A stretch of DNA of 64,000 bases, taken from the NCBI RefSeq assembly GCF_900099785.1, contig NZ_FNDS01000015.1, positions 29,131 to 93,130 of the forward strand. The letters are read 5' to 3'. The notes under the pieces were generated by a model. That model made no database searches, was not told the DNA's origin, and saw only the letters and a program-made list of their open reading frames with translations. Source of the stretch: Pseudomonas panipatensis. Its GTDB lineage: Bacteria; Pseudomonadota; Gammaproteobacteria; Pseudomonadales; Pseudomonadaceae. The translations under genes and the position numbers were made by a program. This document shows positions 60,894-64,000 of this stretch, piece by piece (positions within the stretch are counted from its first letter, which is position 1; each line of letters begins with the position of its first letter).

Positions 60894-63560
60894 ATGGCAC
60901 AGAATTCCGCCAGTTTGCTTCGTCGCCTCAACCCATACTGCGCCCAGGCGCTGAGCGCTGCGGCATCGCTATGCCAGAGCCGCGCCCATGCGCAGATCAG
61001 CATCGAGCACTGGCTGCTCAAACTGCTGGAGCAAGGGGAGGGCGACCTGACCTTCATCGCGCGCCGCTACGAATGGGACTTGGACGCCCTCTGGCAGGGC
61101 CTGCTCGACCATCTGGACCGACTGCCGCGCAGCGTGCAGAGCAAGCCACAGCTCTGCGCCAAGCTGCAGCAACTGATCAAGAACGCCTGGCTGCGTGCAT
61201 CGCTGGACGATCACAACGACAGCCTGCGCTCCGCGCACCTGCTCGGCGCGCTCCTGGAGACTCCCGGCCTGCTCGCCTGCGAAGCCGCGTGGCCATTGCT
61301 CAGTCTCGGAGAAACCCAGTTGCAACGTTTGTTGCCGTTGCTCGACCAACACTCCGAAGAGCGCCCGCAGGTCCAGCAGGAAAACGCCCTGAGCCAGAGC
61401 GTGGCATCCGCCAGCCAAGCCCTGACGCCAACCACCCCGGCGACGCGGCACGATGCCTTGCAGGCCGTGCTCGACAAGTTCACCCAGGATGTCACCAGCA
61501 AGGCCAGGGAAGGGCGGATCGATCCGGTGTTCGGCCGTGACGACGAAATCCGCCAGGTCATCGATATCCTCAGCCGTCGGCGCAAGAACAACCCGATTCT
61601 GGTCGGCGAACCCGGGGTCGGCAAGACAGCCCTGGTCGAAGGCCTGGCCCTGCGCATCGCCGAAGGCGCGGTGCCGGACAGCCTCAAGCCAGTCAGCGTG
61701 CGCACCCTCGACCTCGGCTTGCTGCAAGCCGGCGCCGGCGTCAAAGGCGAATTCGAACAACGCTTGAAGAACGTCATCGACGCGGTGCAGCAGTCGGCGA
61801 TCCCGGTACTGCTGTTCATCGACGAGGCCCATACCCTGATCGGCGCCGGCAACCAGGCGGGCGGCGCCGATGCGGCGAACCTGCTCAAGCCGGCTCTGGC
61901 CCGTGGCGAGCTGCGCACCATCGCCGCCACGACCTGGAGCGAATACAAACAGTACTTCGAGCGCGATGCGGCGCTGGAGCGGCGCTTCCAGATGGTCAAG
62001 GTCGACGAGCCGGACGACGCCAATGCCTGCCTCATGCTGCGTGGCCTCAAGGCACGCTACGCCAGCCACCACGGCGTACACATCCAGGACGCCGCGGTGC
62101 AGGCCGCGGTCAGCCTGTCGCGGCGCTATCTGAGCGGCCGCCAACTGCCGGATAAGGCCGTCGACCTGCTCGATACCGCCAGCGCACGCGTGCGCATGAG
62201 CCTCGACTGCGAACCGCAGGCGCTGGTCCGCCTCAAGGCCCGGCGGGCAGCCCTGGAACTGGAGCGGCAGGCCCTGGAGGAAGACACGCGGCTCATCGGC
62301 GGCAGCACCGGCGAGCACCTGGCGCTGATCGCCGAGCAGTACGCCGAGCTGGATCAGCGGCAAAGCGAACTGGAACAGCAATACCGGCGTGAACTCGACC
62401 TGACCCAGCGACTGCTCGCCGCGCGTCAGGCCAAGCCGCTTCAGATGGACAGCTGCGCGGAACTGCAGCGACAACTGGCGCGGGTCCAAGGCAACCAGCC
62501 GCTGCTGTCGCTCGACGTGAACGGACGCAGCGTGGCGGAAGTGATCGCTGACTGGACCGGCGTGCCGCTGGGCAGCCTGCTCAAGGACGAACACGCCAGC
62601 TTGCTGGAGCTGGAGCAGCGACTGGGCGAGCGTGTCATCGGTCAGGAGCATGCCTTGGGCGCCCTGGCCCAGCGCTTGCGCGCGGCCAAGACCGGCCTGA
62701 GCGAAGAGAAGGCCCCGCTGGGCGTCTTCCTGCTGGTCGGCAGCAGCGGCGTCGGCAAGACCGAAACCGCCCTGGCCCTGGCCGACAGCCTGTTCGGCGG
62801 CGAAAAGTCGCTCATCACCCTCAACCTGTCCGAATACCAGGAAGCCCACACCGTCAGTCAACTCAAGGGCTCGCCACCTGGCTACGTCGGCTATGGCCAA
62901 GGCGGCGTGCTCACAGAAGCGGTACGCCAGCGGCCGTACAGCGTGGTGCTGCTCGACGAGGTGGAGAAAGCCCATCGCGACGTGCTCAATCTTTTCTACC
63001 AAGTCTTCGATCGTGGCTTCATGCGCGATGGCGAAGGGCGTGAAATCGACTTCCGCAACACCGTCATCCTCATGACCTCCAACCTCGGTAGCGACGCGCT
63101 GCAAGCCTGCCTGCAAGAGCAGCCCGAGGCGCCGGACAGCACCCTGCACGAACTGCTGCGGCCGATCCTCCGCGAGCATTTCCAGCCGGCCCTGCTGGCA
63201 CGCTTCCAGACCCTGATCTACCGCCCGCTGCAGGCCGACGCACTGAGGCGCATCGTCGCCATCAAGCTTGCCCAGGTCGCCAGGCGCCTGCAACGCCACT
63301 ACGGCCTGGCCTGCCAGATCGGCGACAGCCTCAACGACGCCCTGGTCGCCGCCTGCCTGCTGCCCGACAGCGGCGCGCGCAACATCGACAGCCTGCTCAA
63401 CCAACAGATCCTGCCGGTGCTCAGCCAACAGCTACTGCAACGCCAGGCGGCCCGGCAGAAAGCCCAGGGCGTGACCCTGAGTTACAGCGACGTGGAAGGC
63501 ATCACCCTGCACTTCACCGACGCACAGGACGTGGCGCAGCCGGCGCCCCAGGAGGCCTGA
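60894..63560 (+). CDS. clpV: T6SS ATPase ClpV (TssH)
   Basis: 888 residues. Clp N-domain (~1-150), first AAA+ module with Walker A GEPGVGKT (about residue 237) and Walker B LLFIDEAHTLIG, middle coiled coil (~410-530), second AAA+ module with Walker A GSSGVGKT (about 615) and Walker B VVLLDEVEKAH. Disassembles contracted TssBC sheaths. Complete. It is 153 bases after hcp. Confidence 0.97.
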   Translation: MAQNSASLLRRLNPYCAQALSAAASLCQSRAHAQISIEHWLLKLLEQGEGDLTFIARRYEWDLDALWQGLLDHLDRLPRSVQSKPQLCAKLQQLIKNAWLRASLDDHNDSLRSAHLLGALLETPGLLACEAAWPLLSLGETQLQRLLPLLDQHSEERPQVQQENALSQSVASASQALTPTTPATRHDALQAVLDKFTQDVTSKAREGRIDPVFGRDDEIRQVIDILSRRRKNNPILVGEPGVGKTALVEGLALRIAEGAVPDSLKPVSVRTLDLGLLQAGAGVKGEFEQRLKNVIDAVQQSAIPVLLFIDEAHTLIGAGNQAGGADAANLLKPALARGELRTIAATTWSEYKQYFERDAALERRFQMVKVDEPDDANACLMLRGLKARYASHHGVHIQDAAVQAAVSLSRRYLSGRQLPDKAVDLLDTASARVRMSLDCEPQALVRLKARRAALELERQALEEDTRLIGGSTGEHLALIAEQYAELDQRQSELEQQYRRELDLTQRLLAARQAKPLQMDSCAELQRQLARVQGNQPLLSLDVNGRSVAEVIADWTGVPLGSLLKDEHASLLELEQRLGERVIGQEHALGALAQRLRAAKTGLSEEKAPLGVFLLVGSSGVGKTETALALADSLFGGEKSLITLNLSEYQEAHTVSQLKGSPPGYVGYGQGGVLTEAVRQRPYSVVLLDEVEKAHRDVLNLFYQVFDRGFMRDGEGREIDFRNTVILMTSNLGSDALQACLQEQPEAPDSTLHELLRPILREHFQPALLARFQTLIYRPLQADALRRIVAIKLAQVARRLQRHYGLACQIGDSLNDALVAACLLPDSGARNIDSLLNQQILPVLSQQLLQRQAARQKAQGVTLSYSDVEGITLHFTDAQDVAQPAPQEA

Positions 63561-63562
63561 AC

Positions 63563-64000
63563 ATGCTCGACGAACTGCGTACCTTCTTCGATCACAGCCG
63601 GCACAAGCTGCGCGTTCGCGGCATCGAGGCGAGGCTCGACGTACTGGCCTTCGAGGGCGAGGAGGGCCTGAGCCAGCCGTTCAGCTACCGCGTGGAATTC
63701 ACCTGCAGCGAACGCGATATCGGCGCCGACCGGCTGCTCGGCCAAGACGCCAGTTTCAGCCTCCATGCGCCGCCGCAGAACTTGCCATTCGGCGGCCTCA
63801 GCCTGCCCCCGGTCCAGCCGCTGCGCACCCTTCATGGCGTGGTCAGCGGCTTCAGGCGTCTCTCCGCCTCCAACGACGAGGCCCGCTACGAAATCACCCT
63901 GGAGCCGCGCCTGGCGCTGCTTCGCAATGGCCGGCAATACCGCATCTACCAACACCAGTCGGTGCCGGAAATCGTCGAGGGCATCCTGCGCAGCCGGCAT
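63563..64000 (+). CDS. vgrG: T6SS spike protein VgrG (TssI), N-terminal 146 residues, cut by window end
   Basis: Open frame to the last base. The start matches the gp27-like domain of VgrG: LRVRGIEARLDVLAFEGEEGLSQPFSYRVEFTCSERDIGADRLLGQDASFSL, LHGVVSGFRRL and YEITLEPRLALLRNGRQYRIYQHQSVPEIVEGIL. Forms the trimeric tip of the Hcp tube. ATG 63563 lies 2 bases after the clpV stop, with GGAGG upstream. Effector domains at the C-terminus cannot be seen. Confidence 0.95.
   Translation, partial: MLDELRTFFDHSRHKLRVRGIEARLDVLAFEGEEGLSQPFSYRVEFTCSERDIGADRLLGQDASFSLHAPPQNLPFGGLSLPPVQPLRTLHGVVSGFRRLSASNDEARYEITLEPRLALLRNGRQYRIYQHQSVPEIVEGILRSRH

Noticed and set aside
60969..63428. 819-codon minus-strand frame opposite clpV
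   Set aside because: Shadow of clpV, which has all AAA+ motifs in the plus frame.

Overview
The window is a high-GC Gammaproteobacterial chromosome segment, almost certainly Pseudomonas of the P. aeruginosa / citronellolis / nitroreducens type. From memory, gene order follows P. aeruginosa PAO1 in several runs: prmC-moeB-murI-pagL-phr-merR-rudS-hemH, then icmP-bifA-sodB-argO-argP, xenB-pyeM-pyeR, usp-olsA-olsB, and fumarase-sadC to the PilZ/DUF1631 pair. Most of it is chromosomal core with short operons. The last ~10 kb is an accessory type VI secretion (T6SS) locus beside a tRNA cluster.

Layout. 1-2.4 kb: prmC end, moeB, murI, pagL. 2.4-8.1 kb: a probable light/UV-response block (phr photolyase, a MerR regulator of the B12-less LitR type, a TudS-DUF1722 tRNA desulfidase rudS, a FAD oxidoreductase, a TIGR01777 epimerase) with several TGTACA operator-like sites. 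8.1-10.6 kb: hemH and an MFS transporter. 10.7-16.8 kb: a two-gene RND efflux pump and a chemoreceptor. 16.9-22.1 kb: a periplasmic iron-type cluster (two imelysins, a di-haem protein, a DUF1513 protein) behind a Fur-like box. 22.2-29.9 kb: bifA, sodB, argO, an ACT protein, argP, two NAD(P)-fold enzymes and a small protein.

30-38 kb: a coiled-coil membrane protein, the pyeR-pyeM-xenB operon with a palindromic operator, acpH, an ANR-boxed universal stress gene, olsBA for ornithine lipids, and an acyl-CoA-dehydrogenase-like protein. 38-45 kb: an ODP-like metallo-beta-lactamase-fold protein, a penicillin-binding-fold serine hydrolase coupled to a small Cys-rich protein, a PLD/cardiolipin-synthase-like enzyme, an acyltransferase, a lipoprotein, a DJ-1/PfpI protein and a ribbon-helix-helix protein. 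45-52.8 kb: class I fumarase, the diguanylate cyclase sadC with a ferredoxin-reductase-like gene and an enoyl-CoA hydratase, a non-coding stretch with duplicated DnaA-box-like sites, then PilZ and DUF1631 genes. 53.0-53.25 kb: tRNA-Asn, tRNA-Pro, tRNA-Lys. 53.4-54.35 kb: no convincing gene. 54.35-64 kb: tssB-tssC-tssK-tssL-(OmpA protein)-hcp-clpV-vgrG, with vgrG cut by the window end.

The most interesting features are the light-response block (removal of photosensitive tRNA 4-thiouridine next to DNA photorepair under one type of promoter), the iron cluster with a divergent imelysin, the DnaA-box repeat pair, and the mutually exclusive hairpins between hcp and clpV. No CRISPR array, insertion sequence, prophage or integrase was seen.
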